From contig NZ_CP060084.1 of NCBI RefSeq assembly GCF_014211975.1, positions 2,294,001 through 2,358,000 on the forward strand: a DNA stretch of 64,000 bases. Direction: 5' to 3'. The position numbers were made by a program, and so were the translations under genes. The DNA comes from Teredinibacter haidensis (lineage in GTDB: Bacteria > Pseudomonadota > Gammaproteobacteria > Pseudomonadales > Cellvibrionaceae). Positions within the stretch are counted from its first letter, which is position 1; each line of letters opens with the position of its first letter. The notes under the pieces are model-generated. The model searched no databases. It was not told the DNA's origin and saw only the letters and a program-made list of their open reading frames with translations. Below, piece by piece: positions 1 through 9,015 of this stretch.

Positions 1-373
1 TGGCTACGTCTTGAAGCGTTAGAGAAAATCCATGCCCCCAAAAAATATTATCTCCCAGCACCAAGCTAACACTATCATTCCCGATAAATTTCTCGCCGAT
101 TATAAATGCTTGCGCAAGGCCATCGGGGCTGGGTTGAATTTCGTAGCTCAAATTCACACCAAAACCAGAGCCATCTCCCAAGCACCGAATAAAGCCTTCT
201 TGATCTTCTGGCGTTGTTATAATCAGAACATCCTTTATACCTGCAAGCATTAGAACTGAGAGCGGGTAATAGATCATCGGTTTGTCGTAAACCGGTAGAA
301 GTTGTTTTGATACGCCCTTAGTGATTGGGTAGAGCCTTGTTCCAGAACCACCAGCTAAAATTATGCCTTTCAT
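1..373 (-). CDS. rmlA: glucose-1-phosphate thymidylyltransferase, 5' part only
   Basis: RmlA joins dTTP and glucose-1-phosphate to make dTDP-glucose, the first step of dTDP-L-rhamnose synthesis for surface polysaccharides. The visible 124 codons start at the ATG at 373 and stay open to the window edge, so the C-terminal half is missing. The nucleotide-binding motif GGSGTRL falls at residues 8-14 and the sugar-nucleotide site GDNIF appears near residue 110. A good ribosome site (GAGGGG) overlaps the end of rmlB just upstream, so the two genes are translationally linked. The product, dTDP-glucose, is the substrate of the neighbouring RmlB. The family assignment is secure; only the part within the window can be judged. 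Confidence 0.93.
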   Translation of the reverse strand, partial: MKGIILAGGSGTRLYPITKGVSKQLLPVYDKPMIYYPLSVLMLAGIKDVLIITTPEDQEGFIRCLGDGSGFGVNLSYEIQPSPDGLAQAFIIGEKFIGNDSVSLVLGDNIFWGHGFSLTLQDVA

Positions 374-375
374 TT

Positions 376-1440
376 TTACCCCTCTACACCCAGACGTTCC
401 CGCCGATAAGAGCCATCCAAAACCCGCTCCCACCAGGATCTATTCGTTAAATACCACTCAACCGTTTTTCGTATTCCAGTTTCGAAAGATTCGCTTGGCA
501 CCCAGCCCAACTGATTTTTGATTTTCGAAGCGTCTATTGCATATCGCACGTCATGACCTGGGCGGTCTTTAACGTAGGTAACCAAATCAGCGTACGTCTC
601 AACACCATGAGGTTTATTGGGAGCCAGCTCTTCAAGCAGGTTACACAGCGCTTTTACTACGTCGATGTTAGCTTTTTCGTTGTGCCCACCTATATTATAG
701 GTTTCTCCAACCATGCCTTTTGTTGCAACCAAGTAAAGAGCTCTTGCATGGTCTTCAACGAATAACCAATCTCTAATTTGCTGACCATCGCCATACACCG
801 GCAGTGGTTTTCCCTCCAGCGCATTAAGAATCATTAAAGGAATTAATTTTTCAGGAAAATGATAGGGGCCGTAGTTATTCGAACAATTTGTTATGACAAC
901 AGGCAGTCTGAACGTACGATGCCAGGCTCTAACCAAGTGGTCGCTTGATGCTTTTGAAGCAGAATACGGGGAACTGGGCTGGTAAGGTGTTTCTTCTGTA
1001 AACAAATCCTCAGGGCCTTCCAAGTCACCGTACACCTCATCTGTCGAGATATGATGAAACCTAAACGCCTCTTGCTCCCCCCCTTTAAGTGACTGCCAAT
1101 ACGAGCGACTAGCCTCTAATAAAGTGTAGGTTCCAACAACATTCGTTTGAATAAATTCACCAGGACCATCGATAGAGCGGTCTACATGACTTTCTGCAGC
1201 AAGGTGCATAACGATATTAGGACGATATTGCTCGAAAACACGATCCAGCTCAGCTCGATTGCAGATATCAACCTGCTCAAAGCAATAGCGCTCGCTCTGA
1301 GATGCGCTCGCCACCGACTCTAAATTTCCCGCATAGGTTAATTTATCGACATTGATAACACTATCGGTAGTCTGCTCAATAATATGTCGGACGACTGCAG
1401 AACCGATAAAGCCTGCCCCTCCCGTTACAAGTATTCTCAC
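376..1440 (-). CDS. rmlB: dTDP-glucose 4,6-dehydratase
   Basis: RmlB converts dTDP-glucose to dTDP-4-keto-6-deoxyglucose in the cytoplasm. It is an extended short-chain dehydrogenase: the NAD-binding motif GGAGFIG is at the N-terminus, HLAAESHVDRS follows, and the catalytic STDEVYGDL and YSASKA motifs are intact. I place the start at the GTG at 1440 (354 residues) because GGAG lies about eight bases upstream and the protein then begins VRILVTGGAGFIG like its relatives. An in-frame start at 1476 would add twelve unconserved residues. It precedes rmlA in the same direction. Length is normal for the family and nothing is missing. Confidence 0.93.
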   Translation of the reverse strand: MRILVTGGAGFIGSAVVRHIIEQTTDSVINVDKLTYAGNLESVASASQSERYCFEQVDICNRAELDRVFEQYRPNIVMHLAAESHVDRSIDGPGEFIQTNVVGTYTLLEASRSYWQSLKGGEQEAFRFHHISTDEVYGDLEGPEDLFTEETPYQPSSPYSASKASSDHLVRAWHRTFRLPVVITNCSNNYGPYHFPEKLIPLMILNALEGKPLPVYGDGQQIRDWLFVEDHARALYLVATKGMVGETYNIGGHNEKANIDVVKALCNLLEELAPNKPHGVETYADLVTYVKDRPGHDVRYAIDASKIKNQLGWVPSESFETGIRKTVEWYLTNRSWWERVLDGSYRRERLGVEG

Positions 1441-1511
1441 GAAAACATCTCCGAAACGCTTTTCCACGCTAGACATTTAGCCTAAAACAAACATTAACAA
1501 TTTTTATGCGC

Positions 1512-2528
1512 TCATAGCTTTGGCACATCGGACTCTTTTAGATTTACCAAAGCATGGCGAATAAACACGATAACAACCCCGATAAAACCGCCCAATATCA
1601 GCGCTATCAGTACAATTAACGAGCGTTTGGGGCTATCTTTTTCTTCAGGCACTACTGCGGGGTCTATAGTCGTGAAAGTGTATTCCTGCCGCACATTGGC
1701 CAACATGATCGTTTTTGTTTGCTCTTCGATTAACTGCGAAAACACTTTGCGCATATCCGCAACGGAGGTGTTTCCCAGTTGTAGGGAAAGATACTCAATA
1801 CTTCTACTGGACTCTTCGACATCACGAGTTCGCATATATTCATTAATGTCCAGAATTAGCGATGAAACCCACTCCTGAGCAAGCGTTGGTGAAAAGTGCT
1901 TAATTGATACTACAATCAGCCCGTTTTTTTTATCTTGTGAAACTGAGAAGTTCTCCAAAAAATATTCATAGGCTTCCCAGTCTGAGGGCTTTGCCTTTCT
2001 AGGTGGAGAGACGTCTCTAATCCATTCGCCACTATTTTGGTCATATATATCTGAATCAAAAATTAGTGAATCTTTGTTTAGATTCCAGCCTTTAGCCGCA
2101 ACCAAGGGAACCAATAGATTATGCTTGTGTATAAATTCATTGATGAACCGCCTCGATTTCATTATCTCAATAGCCACCACTGACTTGTCGCCAGAAGCAC
2201 CTAAATCGACCCCGGCTAACGAGGCCAGCCCGCCAAAGCTACCTGCCAGCGCGGACAATCCGCCCCCTTTTGATTCATCGGATGGTGAAAGTAATGCTTG
2301 AGCTTTATAGACGTTAGGTAAACTAAGCGCATAAAAAACCGATGCCAGAGCAAAGACAAATGTCGTTGCAATAACAATCCATTTCCCTTTCCAAAGTACA
2401 TCCCACAACGCTCGCAGATCAATTTCGTCCTCATCAAACCTAGACAAGCGTGACTCCATAAAATCTGTTGAAGAAGAGTTCAACATTGCCTCCATGTTGT
2501 CCATACGCTTTTCAATATCGTTTTGCAT
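1512..2528 (-). CDS. wzz: Wzz-family polysaccharide chain-length determinant
   Basis: This is an inner-membrane polysaccharide co-polymerase of the Wzz/GumC type, which sets the chain length of O-antigen or exopolysaccharide made by the Wzy pathway. A hydrophobic segment is at about residues 50-68 and a second near the C-terminus (about 306-326), framing a periplasmic part predicted to be largely helical. The proline-containing stretch before the second segment (DPAVVPEEKDSPKR) is typical of the family. A stretch at 88-105 is rich in Gly, Ser and Ala. The start at 2528 has an AGGAAA ribosome site. No tyrosine-kinase domain is attached. It lies between manC and rmlB, in an envelope polysaccharide locus that continues past position 1. 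Confidence 0.85.
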   Translation of the reverse strand: MQNDIEKRMDNMEAMLNSSSTDFMESRLSRFDEDEIDLRALWDVLWKGKWIVIATTFVFALASVFYALSLPNVYKAQALLSPSDESKGGGLSALAGSFGGLASLAGVDLGASGDKSVVAIEIMKSRRFINEFIHKHNLLVPLVAAKGWNLNKDSLIFDSDIYDQNSGEWIRDVSPPRKAKPSDWEAYEYFLENFSVSQDKKNGLIVVSIKHFSPTLAQEWVSSLILDINEYMRTRDVEESSRSIEYLSLQLGNTSVADMRKVFSQLIEEQTKTIMLANVRQEYTFTTIDPAVVPEEKDSPKRSLIVLIALILGGFIGVVIVFIRHALVNLKESDVPKL

Positions 2529-2576
2529 ATTTTCCTAGTGATATAGTTGATTGCCAAAATTTATTTCGAAACGAAT

Positions 2577-3992
2577 CTAAAAATCGTTTAAACGTACGAT
2601 ATCATCTTCTCCCATATAGCTTCCGCTACGCACTTCTATTATATGCAACGGAAGCTTGCCCGGATTAGAGAGTTGATGATTTTCCCCTATAGGTATATAT
2701 ATAGATTCATTCTCGTAAAGCATTCGCTCTTCTTTGCCCTTTTTTACCTTGGCTGTCCCTTTTACAACTATCCAGTGTTCTGCTCTGTGATGATGTAACT
2801 GGAGAGAAAGGCTGGCCCCAGGCTTTACTTCTATGCGTTTCACCTGGTAACGCTCACCGCTATCTATGGAATCGAAACTTCCCCAGGGACGGTGTACTTG
2901 TCGGTGATGTTTAAACTCGCTTCGCTGTTCTTCTTTAAGCCAATCAACAATATTTTTTACATCTTGTGTTTTTTGTCGGTTTGCCACTAATAAAGCATCA
3001 TCACTTTCAACAATAACAATATTGTCTAAACCTATTGCTGTAACCAAACGATTTTGAGAATGGATCAGCGAATTGTTACAATTCTGTAGGAATGCGTCAC
3101 CAAACACAGCGTTGCCATTTTCGTCTTTATCGCTCACTTCCCAGAGCGAATCCCAACTACCTAGATCACTCCAGCCCGCGTTTAGCGGTACCATCCAGGC
3201 GTTCTCGGTTTTTTCCATTAGGGCGTAGTCTATGGAAATATTGTCGCAACAGGAAAAGTGTTCTTTGTTTAGACGAATAAAATCTAAATCAGATTCTGCA
3301 TATTCTACCGCTTTGTGACACGCTTCTAGCCACTCACCTCCACAGGTTTTTATTTCTTCCAGCACTTGCTGCGCTGAGAATACGAACATGCCGCTGTTCC
3401 AGGTGTAGTTACCTGCTTGCAGGTATTGCTTAGCTGTTTCAAGGTTTGGTTTTTCTACAAACTGAATAACCTTGCTACCTTCTGCGTTATTGCCCGTTTC
3501 AGCTTGAATATAACCGTAACCCGTTTCGGGCTTGTCTGGCACCACACCAAAGGCAACCAGCTTCTTTTCTGCTGCAGCGCTTATAGCGTGGTCCATTGCC
3601 GCATTGAATGCAGCCAGGTCTTTAATCAAATGGTCTGCCGCCAGCACCACCAATATGGGGTTGCGGTAATGCTTTAGCGCCAAATCCGCTGCTGCTGCGA
3701 TCGCAGGCGCGGTATTTCTGCCCATAGGCTCCAAAATAATATGCGGCTTTGCCGTGCAGACTTCGCTTAGCTGGTCTGCCACCATAAAACGTTGGTCGTT
3801 GTTACACACAACAATGGGCGCCTCGAACTGCGCTACACGCTTTACGGTGTGCTGCAGCATGGTGCAATCGCCGTATAGTTTGTGGAGTTGCTTGGGGTAG
3901 GTTTTACGGGATTTAGGCCAGAGCCGTGTTCCGCTACCACCAGAGAGAATTACAGGAACGATTTGTGGCCGGTTTAGTTGCTTTTCCTTCAC
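2577..3992 (-). CDS. manC: mannose-1-phosphate guanylyltransferase / mannose-6-phosphate isomerase
   Basis: A bifunctional type II enzyme that makes GDP-mannose and interconverts mannose-6-phosphate and fructose-6-phosphate. The N-terminal transferase half has SGGSGTRLWP and the VEKP motif. The C-terminal cupin half carries the metal-binding histidines (QLHHHRAEHW) and the end motif typical of the isomerase. No in-frame ATG begins the frame. An ATG at 4000 is out of frame, so I choose the GTG at 3992, which has GGA about seven bases upstream and gives 471 residues; a TTG at 4004 is the alternative. A TATAAT element lies upstream. GDP-mannose feeds polysaccharide synthesis with the neighbouring rml genes. 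Confidence 0.93.
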   Translation of the reverse strand: MKEKQLNRPQIVPVILSGGSGTRLWPKSRKTYPKQLHKLYGDCTMLQHTVKRVAQFEAPIVVCNNDQRFMVADQLSEVCTAKPHIILEPMGRNTAPAIAAAADLALKHYRNPILVVLAADHLIKDLAAFNAAMDHAISAAAEKKLVAFGVVPDKPETGYGYIQAETGNNAEGSKVIQFVEKPNLETAKQYLQAGNYTWNSGMFVFSAQQVLEEIKTCGGEWLEACHKAVEYAESDLDFIRLNKEHFSCCDNISIDYALMEKTENAWMVPLNAGWSDLGSWDSLWEVSDKDENGNAVFGDAFLQNCNNSLIHSQNRLVTAIGLDNIVIVESDDALLVANRQKTQDVKNIVDWLKEEQRSEFKHHRQVHRPWGSFDSIDSGERYQVKRIEVKPGASLSLQLHHHRAEHWIVVKGTAKVKKGKEERMLYENESIYIPIGENHQLSNPGKLPLHIIEVRSGSYMGEDDIVRLNDF

Positions 3993-4037
3993 GTTGGCAT
4001 CCAATTACGAGCAGTAGTTCACATTTTACGGGTGCGC

Positions 4038-4043
4038 ATTATA
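4038..4043 (-). promoter_or_regulatory. candidate -10 element for manC
   Basis: Read on the minus strand this is a perfect TATAAT, about 35 bases above the manC start, giving a leader of roughly 40 bases to the GTG. No good -35 hexamer sits 16-18 bases upstream. It is enclosed by a TGCGC/GCGCA inverted repeat (4033-4056), which could be an operator. Inferred from sequence only. Confidence 0.45.
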
Positions 4044-4058
4044 TAGTACGCGCATTAG

Positions 4059-4084
4059 AAATTGTGGGTATTCACAATTTTTTT
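4059..4084. terminator. low-GC hairpin followed by T-run between ihfB and manC
   Basis: Perfect eight-base arms AAATTGTG and CACAATTT around a six-base loop. On the plus strand a run of seven T follows the start of the right arm; on the minus strand only three T follow the stem. No plus-strand gene precedes it, so as a terminator it is oddly oriented; it may instead stop read-through from ihfB inefficiently or act as a protein-binding site beside the manC promoter. Confidence 0.35.
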
Positions 4085-4225
4085 CATTTGATTTTCCCAG
4101 CATCCCAGACGAGCACTTCGCTGCCGAGACGGGCCGATGAAATACGGGACTTTCTGAGCTGTAACCTTTTTATTATTTGGGTTTTCGTTACAAATTAACC
4201 TATCAGTCGGCCTTTCTTGAATGGT

Positions 4226-4519
4226 CTATTCGTTTTGCAGGCTTTCATTCACCCTGTCGCGCATTTCTTTGCCGGGCTTGAAGTGAGGAACGTACTTGCC
4301 AGCCAGCTCTACAGATTCACCCGTTTTAGGGTTACGACCTGTTCGCGGGGCGCGGTAGTGGAGTGAGAAGCTGCCGAAACCACGGATTTCTATGCGATCA
4401 CCGTTGGCTAAACACTGGGACATGTACTCCAGTATGAGCTTAACGGCAAGCTCAATATCTTTTGCAGAGAGCTGATCCTGCCGCTCTGCGATTCGCTCTA
4501 TCAGCTCTGACTTGGTCAT
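4226..4519 (-). CDS. ihfB: integration host factor subunit beta
   Basis: IhfB pairs with IhfA to bind and sharply bend DNA. This matters here because IHF commonly assists sigma-54 promoters like those found elsewhere in this window. The 97-residue protein starts MTKSELIERIA and carries the arm motif GFGSFSLHYRAPRTGRNPKTG with the proline that intercalates DNA. Length and sequence are typical. It lies downstream of rpsA, as in most gammaproteobacteria, but two hairpins lie between them, so it may also have its own promoter in 4520-4640. The ribosome site is weak. Confidence 0.95.
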   Translation of the reverse strand: MTKSELIERIAERQDQLSAKDIELAVKLILEYMSQCLANGDRIEIRGFGSFSLHYRAPRTGRNPKTGESVELAGKYVPHFKPGKEMRDRVNESLQNE

Positions 4520-4648
4520 AGGCTAAAGGTGGGGCTTATTTAAGTGAGTAGCTTAGATATTAGCGTAAAAAGCAGCTTATATCATTGTGTTAGGTTTGTT
4601 AGTGAATGCAGTTACTACGTTTTAGCTGCAAGTTGTTGTTTATACAAC

Positions 4649-4686
4649 AAAAAGCCGCCGAGTACCAGCCCGGCTGTTTTTTGTTG
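4649..4686 (-). terminator. candidate hairpin between rpsA and ihfB
   Basis: AGCCG and CGGCT arms around about 13 bases, flanked by A-run on one side and T-run on the other, so it could work in either direction. It is the second hairpin after rpsA. The rest of the roughly 310-base gap holds only this, the stronger hairpin at 4765-4802 and no convincing gene. Confidence 0.4.
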
Positions 4687-4764
4687 AAGGCGCCGCCCTT
4701 TGGGTGGCTGCTGGAGCGGTTCGATTTACGACGGCACTGTGCGCACGTTTTTTTGTGCCTCCAT

Positions 4765-4802
4765 AAAAAAAGCGACACACCTTTCGATGCGCCGCTTTTT
4801 GC
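4765..4802 (-). terminator. intrinsic terminator downstream of rpsA
   Basis: On the minus strand AAAAAGCG pairs with CGCTTTTT, extended inward by wobble pairs around a short loop, and is followed by seven T. It starts about 25 bases after the rpsA stop codon, the expected place. Confidence 0.65.
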
Positions 4803-4827
4803 AAAGCTAGCTAAACGTAATTAGCGC

Positions 4828-6510
4828 TTATTTATCTTTACTTTGCATTTCAGCTTTAATCAAGTCACCAATAGTTGCAGGCGCTGCTTGCTCGGTGGTT
4901 TTGGCGCTGTGCTCTTTGATGGCCGCTTTTTCGTCGTCGTTATCCTTCGCTTTGATGCTCAGCATAATTGTACGGTTTTTGCGGTCAACGTTGGTGATTT
5001 TGGCTTCCACTTCTTCACCTTCTTTCAGCACGTTACGGGCATCTTCTACCTTGTCGCGGCTAATTTCTGAGGCTTTCAGTGTGGCTTCTACATCGTCTGC
5101 CAAGGTAACAACAGCTTCTTTGGCGTCTACAGACTTGATGATGCCGTTAACGATGGTGCCTTTGTCGTTGTTGGTTACGTAAACAGAGAACGGGTCTTCA
5201 TCCAACTGCTTGATACCCAAGGAGATGCGCTCGCGCTCTGGGTCGATAGCCAATACAACGGTTTCCAGCTCGTCGCCTTTCTTGTACTTGCGTACGGCTT
5301 CTTCGCCAGCTTCATTCCAGCTGATATCGGACAAGTGAACCAAACCGTCGATACCGCCGTCGAGGCCAATAAAGATACCGAAATCGGTGATAGATTTGAT
5401 TTTGCCAGAGATCTTGTCGCCTTTAGCGAATTGATTGCTGAATGCATCCCATGGGTTTTCTTGACACTGCTTGATACCCAGGGAAATACGACGACGCTCT
5501 TCGTCGATATCCAGAATCATCACTTCCACTTCGTCGCCCAGGTTTACAACCTTGCTTGGGTGGATGTTTTTGTTGGTCCAATCCATTTCGGATACGTGAA
5601 CCAAACCTTCAACACCTTCTTCGATCTCGGCAAAACAGCCGTAGTCGGTAAGGTTGGTGATGGTCGCCTTAACTTTGGCGCCTTCTGGGTAACGGTTAGT
5701 GATAGCCGCCCATGGATCTTCACCCAGTTGCTTAAGGCCAAGAGAAACACGGTTGCGCTCACGATCAAACTTAAGCACTTTAACGTCGATCTCGTCACCA
5801 ACAGCAACGATTTCGCTTGGGTGCTTAATGCGCTTCCACGCCATATCGGTAATGTGCAACAGGCCGTCTACGCCGCCCAAGTCAACAAAGGCACCGTAAT
5901 CGGTCAGGTTCTTAACGATACCTTTAACCGCTTGGCCTTCTTGCAAGGTGGCCAGCAACTCATCACGCTCTTCGGTGTTAGCTTGCTCCATTACAGCACG
6001 ACGAGAAACAACAACATTATTGCGCTTCTGGTCTAACTTAATAACTTTAAACTCTAACTCTTTACCTTCCAGGTGAGTCGTTTCGCGCACTGGGCGAACG
6101 TCTACTAATGAACCCGGCAAGAAAGCACGAATACCAGCAACGTCTACGGTGAAACCACCCTTAACCTTACCGTTAATCACACCTGTAATAACTTCTTCAG
6201 ACTCGTGCGCAGCTTCCAGCACTTTCCAGCTTTCGGCACGCTTGGCTTTTTCACGAGACAGACGGGTTTCACCGAAACCATCTTCTACGGTTTCCAGAGC
6301 AACCTGAACTTCGTCACCTATATTTAGGTCGAGTTCGCCTTTCTCGTTTAGGAATTGTACGGCGGGAATAACGCCTTCAGACTTCAGGCCGGCGTGTACG
6401 GTTACCCAATCCTGATCGATATCGATCACTACGCCAGTTACGATGGTGCCAGGCACCATATCTACCGTTTGTAAACTCTCTTCAAAGAGTTCTGCAAAGC
6501 TTTCGCTCAT
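4828..6510 (-). CDS. rpsA: 30S ribosomal protein S1
   Basis: S1 binds mRNA and helps the small ribosomal subunit start translation on structured or weakly primed messages. The 560-residue protein has the six S1/OB-fold repeats expected of a gammaproteobacterial S1. The later repeats carry the LTDYGAFVDLGGVDGLLHITD type motif and its variants. The start MSESFAELFEESL is family-typical. Only a weak TAGG precedes it, in keeping with rpsA leaders. A sigma-70 type promoter lies immediately upstream. Unusually, lapA and lapB sit between it and cmk, its common upstream neighbour. Confidence 0.97.
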   Translation of the reverse strand: MSESFAELFEESLQTVDMVPGTIVTGVVIDIDQDWVTVHAGLKSEGVIPAVQFLNEKGELDLNIGDEVQVALETVEDGFGETRLSREKAKRAESWKVLEAAHESEEVITGVINGKVKGGFTVDVAGIRAFLPGSLVDVRPVRETTHLEGKELEFKVIKLDQKRNNVVVSRRAVMEQANTEERDELLATLQEGQAVKGIVKNLTDYGAFVDLGGVDGLLHITDMAWKRIKHPSEIVAVGDEIDVKVLKFDRERNRVSLGLKQLGEDPWAAITNRYPEGAKVKATITNLTDYGCFAEIEEGVEGLVHVSEMDWTNKNIHPSKVVNLGDEVEVMILDIDEERRRISLGIKQCQENPWDAFSNQFAKGDKISGKIKSITDFGIFIGLDGGIDGLVHLSDISWNEAGEEAVRKYKKGDELETVVLAIDPERERISLGIKQLDEDPFSVYVTNNDKGTIVNGIIKSVDAKEAVVTLADDVEATLKASEISRDKVEDARNVLKEGEEVEAKITNVDRKNRTIMLSIKAKDNDDEKAAIKEHSAKTTEQAAPATIGDLIKAEMQSKDK

Positions 6511-6544
6511 TCCATTACCTATAAGTTGTTTAAACCGTATTGCC

Positions 6545-6573
6545 AGTATACGGGTCAGTTGTTTTTAAGTTAA
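6545..6573 (-). promoter_or_regulatory. sigma-70 type promoter of rpsA
   Basis: Minus strand: TTAACT, 17-base spacer, TATACT, with a predicted start about 28 bases above the rpsA ATG. The remaining leader to 6800 has no gene I can support. Confidence 0.6.
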
Positions 6574-6800
6574 AACCGCTCCACATCTGGCTTTAGGACG
6601 GTTTCGACGGATTTCGAGGGGCGCGACGTTAACAGGTTACTGGCTAAATCTCAAGCGATTTCAGCGCGGTGGCCGCCTCGCACGCTAATGGTGGCTTTCT
6701 TTCTTCTGCGGCGCTTTGCTTCTGGATCGCAGGCTTTGTCTGCTTCGGGGGAAGAACGTTAGAGACACCTTGGCGAGCGGCCCTGCCCTACGCTGACCTA

Positions 6801-7985
6801 TTACCGTTGAGCGATAGTAGACCAGCTCTTACAGCTTGGACACAGCCAATGCAATTGCTCGCCCTCAAAGCCACAGTTAGAGCAATTGTACAGAGATCGG
6901 TCTTTGGTGAGCTTTTCCAGTACACCCGTAATCATGTTATAGCTGAAGCCTTTCCACTGGGTGTGATTTTCAGCGACAAGCTTGAGCAGTTCGCCTGCGG
7001 CTTCCATCTGGGGAAAGGCTTGTAGCTCGTGCAGCAGAAAGTCGACAACCTTGCCTTCGCCCTGCTCTTCTGCGATGGATTTGGCAAGATAGCTAAGTGT
7101 TTGCAGGTTATTGTTCAGGCCGTAGATTTCCTGGTACATTACTGTCATTTCTGCCGGGCTGTTCAGCTCCTTGAAGCTTTCGTATATGAGCGGCAGCACT
7201 TCAGACACAAACTGAGGGTTTTGATAAGGCAATTTTCGCAACAAGGTAAGCGCCACCAAGCCCGCGCCCTGTTTCAATTCCACCCTGGCTTGCAGCAATG
7301 CAGCTCTGGCACAGGTTTTATCGTAGCGCAGTGCGTTGCGCAGCAGGCGGCGTGTATTTTCACAATCGTTTTGCTCAAGCGCTTTGTCTGCTAGCTCACA
7401 GCAGTAATGCGCTTGCCTCTCTCGCCAAATGTCTGGTGTGCCCGCAAACTTACTGGCGGTCAATCTGTCGGCCACATCAATAGCGGCTAGCCATTCGTGA
7501 GTATCCTCGTAAACCTCAAGCAGAAACGCCAGGGCTTTCTCTCGAATTGTTTTTTCGAGCCCTCTGACATCGGCCAACTCTTTAAACAGAATTTCCGCTC
7601 TATCTAAAAGGCCGGACTTCAAATAATCCACTGCCAGTTCCAATTGCGCGATATGTAGCTGGCTTTTACTTAAGCTGGGGCGAGAAAGCAGGTTTTGGTG
7701 TATACGAATCGCCCGGGCCACCTCGCCTCGTTTACGCAACAGGTTGCCAAGCGCCAGATGGGTTTCCAGTGTGTCGCTATTAACGTCTAGAGCCGCTATA
7801 AACGTATCGATTTCTGCGTCCGGCTCATCGTTTAACAGATAGGTCAGCCCCTGATAGTAGGACTGTTCAGACAGTTTGCGGTTATTCTCGACCAACGGGT
7901 GCCGCAGCCTGCGAGTATAGCGCCCCATGCCAAAGCCCAACCCTAGTGCAATAAACAAAAAAATAAAAACCAGAAGCTCCTTCAT
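6801..7985 (-). CDS. lapB: lipopolysaccharide assembly protein B
   Basis: LapB (YciM) is an inner-membrane-anchored cytoplasmic TPR protein that with FtsH controls LpxC and hence the rate of LPS synthesis. The 394 residues begin with a hydrophobic anchor (about 3-20), continue with TPR helices, and end in a rubredoxin-like zinc site with two CxxC pairs (CSNC and CPSC near the C-terminus). The anchor, repeats and metal site are all intact. It follows lapA by ten bases, as is usual. It is separated from rpsA by a promoter region, so it is probably the last gene of the pyrF-cmk-lapA-lapB run. Confidence 0.93.
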   Translation of the reverse strand: MKELLVFIFLFIALGLGFGMGRYTRRLRHPLVENNRKLSEQSYYQGLTYLLNDEPDAEIDTFIAALDVNSDTLETHLALGNLLRKRGEVARAIRIHQNLLSRPSLSKSQLHIAQLELAVDYLKSGLLDRAEILFKELADVRGLEKTIREKALAFLLEVYEDTHEWLAAIDVADRLTASKFAGTPDIWRERQAHYCCELADKALEQNDCENTRRLLRNALRYDKTCARAALLQARVELKQGAGLVALTLLRKLPYQNPQFVSEVLPLIYESFKELNSPAEMTVMYQEIYGLNNNLQTLSYLAKSIAEEQGEGKVVDFLLHELQAFPQMEAAGELLKLVAENHTQWKGFSYNMITGVLEKLTKDRSLYNCSNCGFEGEQLHWLCPSCKSWSTIAQR

Positions 7986-7995
7986 GTTCTGCTTT

Positions 7996-8301
7996 TTACT
8001 CCTTTACTTGTGCTGCGCGGAGCTTACCAACCTCTTTATTGACTTTACCCAGCTCGCGCCTGCGAGAATAGAGCTTTGCCTGCGCCAATAACCAGGTTCC
8101 AAACCAACCGAGCGCGACGCCCGCCGTAAAGGTAAAACACAGGTAAAAGCCTATTGTCATTTCGGGGAACTGGAAACCAAAGACGTTCAACGAGGTGTAA
8201 TCCGGATTGCCGTACGCGATCCAGCCTCCAATCAGTAATATTGCCAGCAACCAAACAAGTACAAAAAAACTGCGAATCCATCGAACCAGCTTGCCAAACA
8301 T
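7996..8301 (-). CDS. lapA: lipopolysaccharide assembly protein A
   Basis: LapA (YciS, DUF1049) is a small inner-membrane partner of LapB. The 101 residues show two membrane segments (about 10-30 and 45-70) and a charged coiled-coil tail (about 75-101). The start has a nearly perfect ribosome site (AGGAGG) that overlaps the cmk stop codon, so lapA is translationally coupled to cmk. In most relatives it follows ihfB; here it follows cmk. Confidence 0.9.
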   Translation of the reverse strand: MFGKLVRWIRSFFVLVWLLAILLIGGWIAYGNPDYTSLNVFGFQFPEMTIGFYLCFTFTAGVALGWFGTWLLAQAKLYSRRRELGKVNKEVGKLRAAQVKE

Positions 8302-8310
8302 TTAACCCTC

Positions 8311-9009
8311 CTAGGCCTGCAGAATGTTGCGGCTGTATACCTCGGCCATAATTGTTTCAAAAACATCGGTAATCGATAACGATGTGCTATCGAGCACCAG
8401 GGCATCATCCGCCGGCTTCAGGGGTGCAGCAGCTCGGCTACTGTCGCGCTCGTCGCGAGCCTGAATATCGGCCAAAATTTTTGCTTTGTCGATATTCTCT
8501 TCGCCCGCCTCCTGCAGTTGCTTCACACGGCGATTGGCGCGCTCTTGTGCGCTGGCGGTAAGGAATACTTTAATCGGCGCATCGGGGAACACTACGGTAC
8601 CCATATCGCGACCATCGGCAACCAGACCGGGCTGCTGTCGAAAATCCCGCTGACGATTTAGCAATGCTTCGCGCACACCCGGGTATGCGGCAACCTTGGA
8701 TGCGGCCATACCGACATCTTCCCGCCGTATATCCTGAGTAACGTCATCACCATCGAGCATAACAGCGATAGCGGTTGGTGTTAGCTTAAATTCGGTGTTA
8801 AGGCTCTGAGCGATTGAGGTTACCGTCTCTTCGTTATCACGATCCACACCCGCACGAATAGCGGCTAAGGCGGTTAACCGATATAACGCGCCACTATCCA
8901 GCAGCGAAAAACCTGTGGCTTCGGCCAACAAACGGCAGATCGTACCCTTACCGGAGCCACTGGGGCCATCCACGGTGATGACCGGAAATACCTTATTATT
9001 CATCATCAT
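8311..9009 (-). CDS. cmk: cytidylate kinase
   Basis: Phosphorylates CMP and dCMP to the diphosphates. The P-loop GPSGSGKGTI lies near residue 15 and the DGRDMGTVVFPDA motif is intact, as is the Arg-rich lid (RANRRVKQL). At 232 residues it is of normal length. The start region is ATGATGATG, so any of three codons could be used; I give the first. PyrF ends six bases upstream. Usually cmk precedes rpsA directly; here lapA and lapB intervene. Confidence 0.95.
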   Translation of the reverse strand: MMMNNKVFPVITVDGPSGSGKGTICRLLAEATGFSLLDSGALYRLTALAAIRAGVDRDNEETVTSIAQSLNTEFKLTPTAIAVMLDGDDVTQDIRREDVGMAASKVAAYPGVREALLNRQRDFRQQPGLVADGRDMGTVVFPDAPIKVFLTASAQERANRRVKQLQEAGEENIDKAKILADIQARDERDSSRAAAPLKPADDALVLDSTSLSITDVFETIMAEVYSRNILQA

Positions 9010-9015
9010 TTTCGT

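Noticed and set aside
3998..4000. ATG as the start of manC
   Set aside because: It is out of frame with the conserved protein; GTG at 3992 is in frame with a ribosome site.
5335..6036. 233-codon open frame antisense to rpsA
   Set aside because: Shadow of the conserved S1 repeats; composition follows the antisense of rpsA.
6598..6615. GGTTTCGACGG-like string recalling the start of tmRNA
   Set aside because: No tRNA-like ends or tag reading frame are nearby; it is a chance match in the rpsA upstream region.
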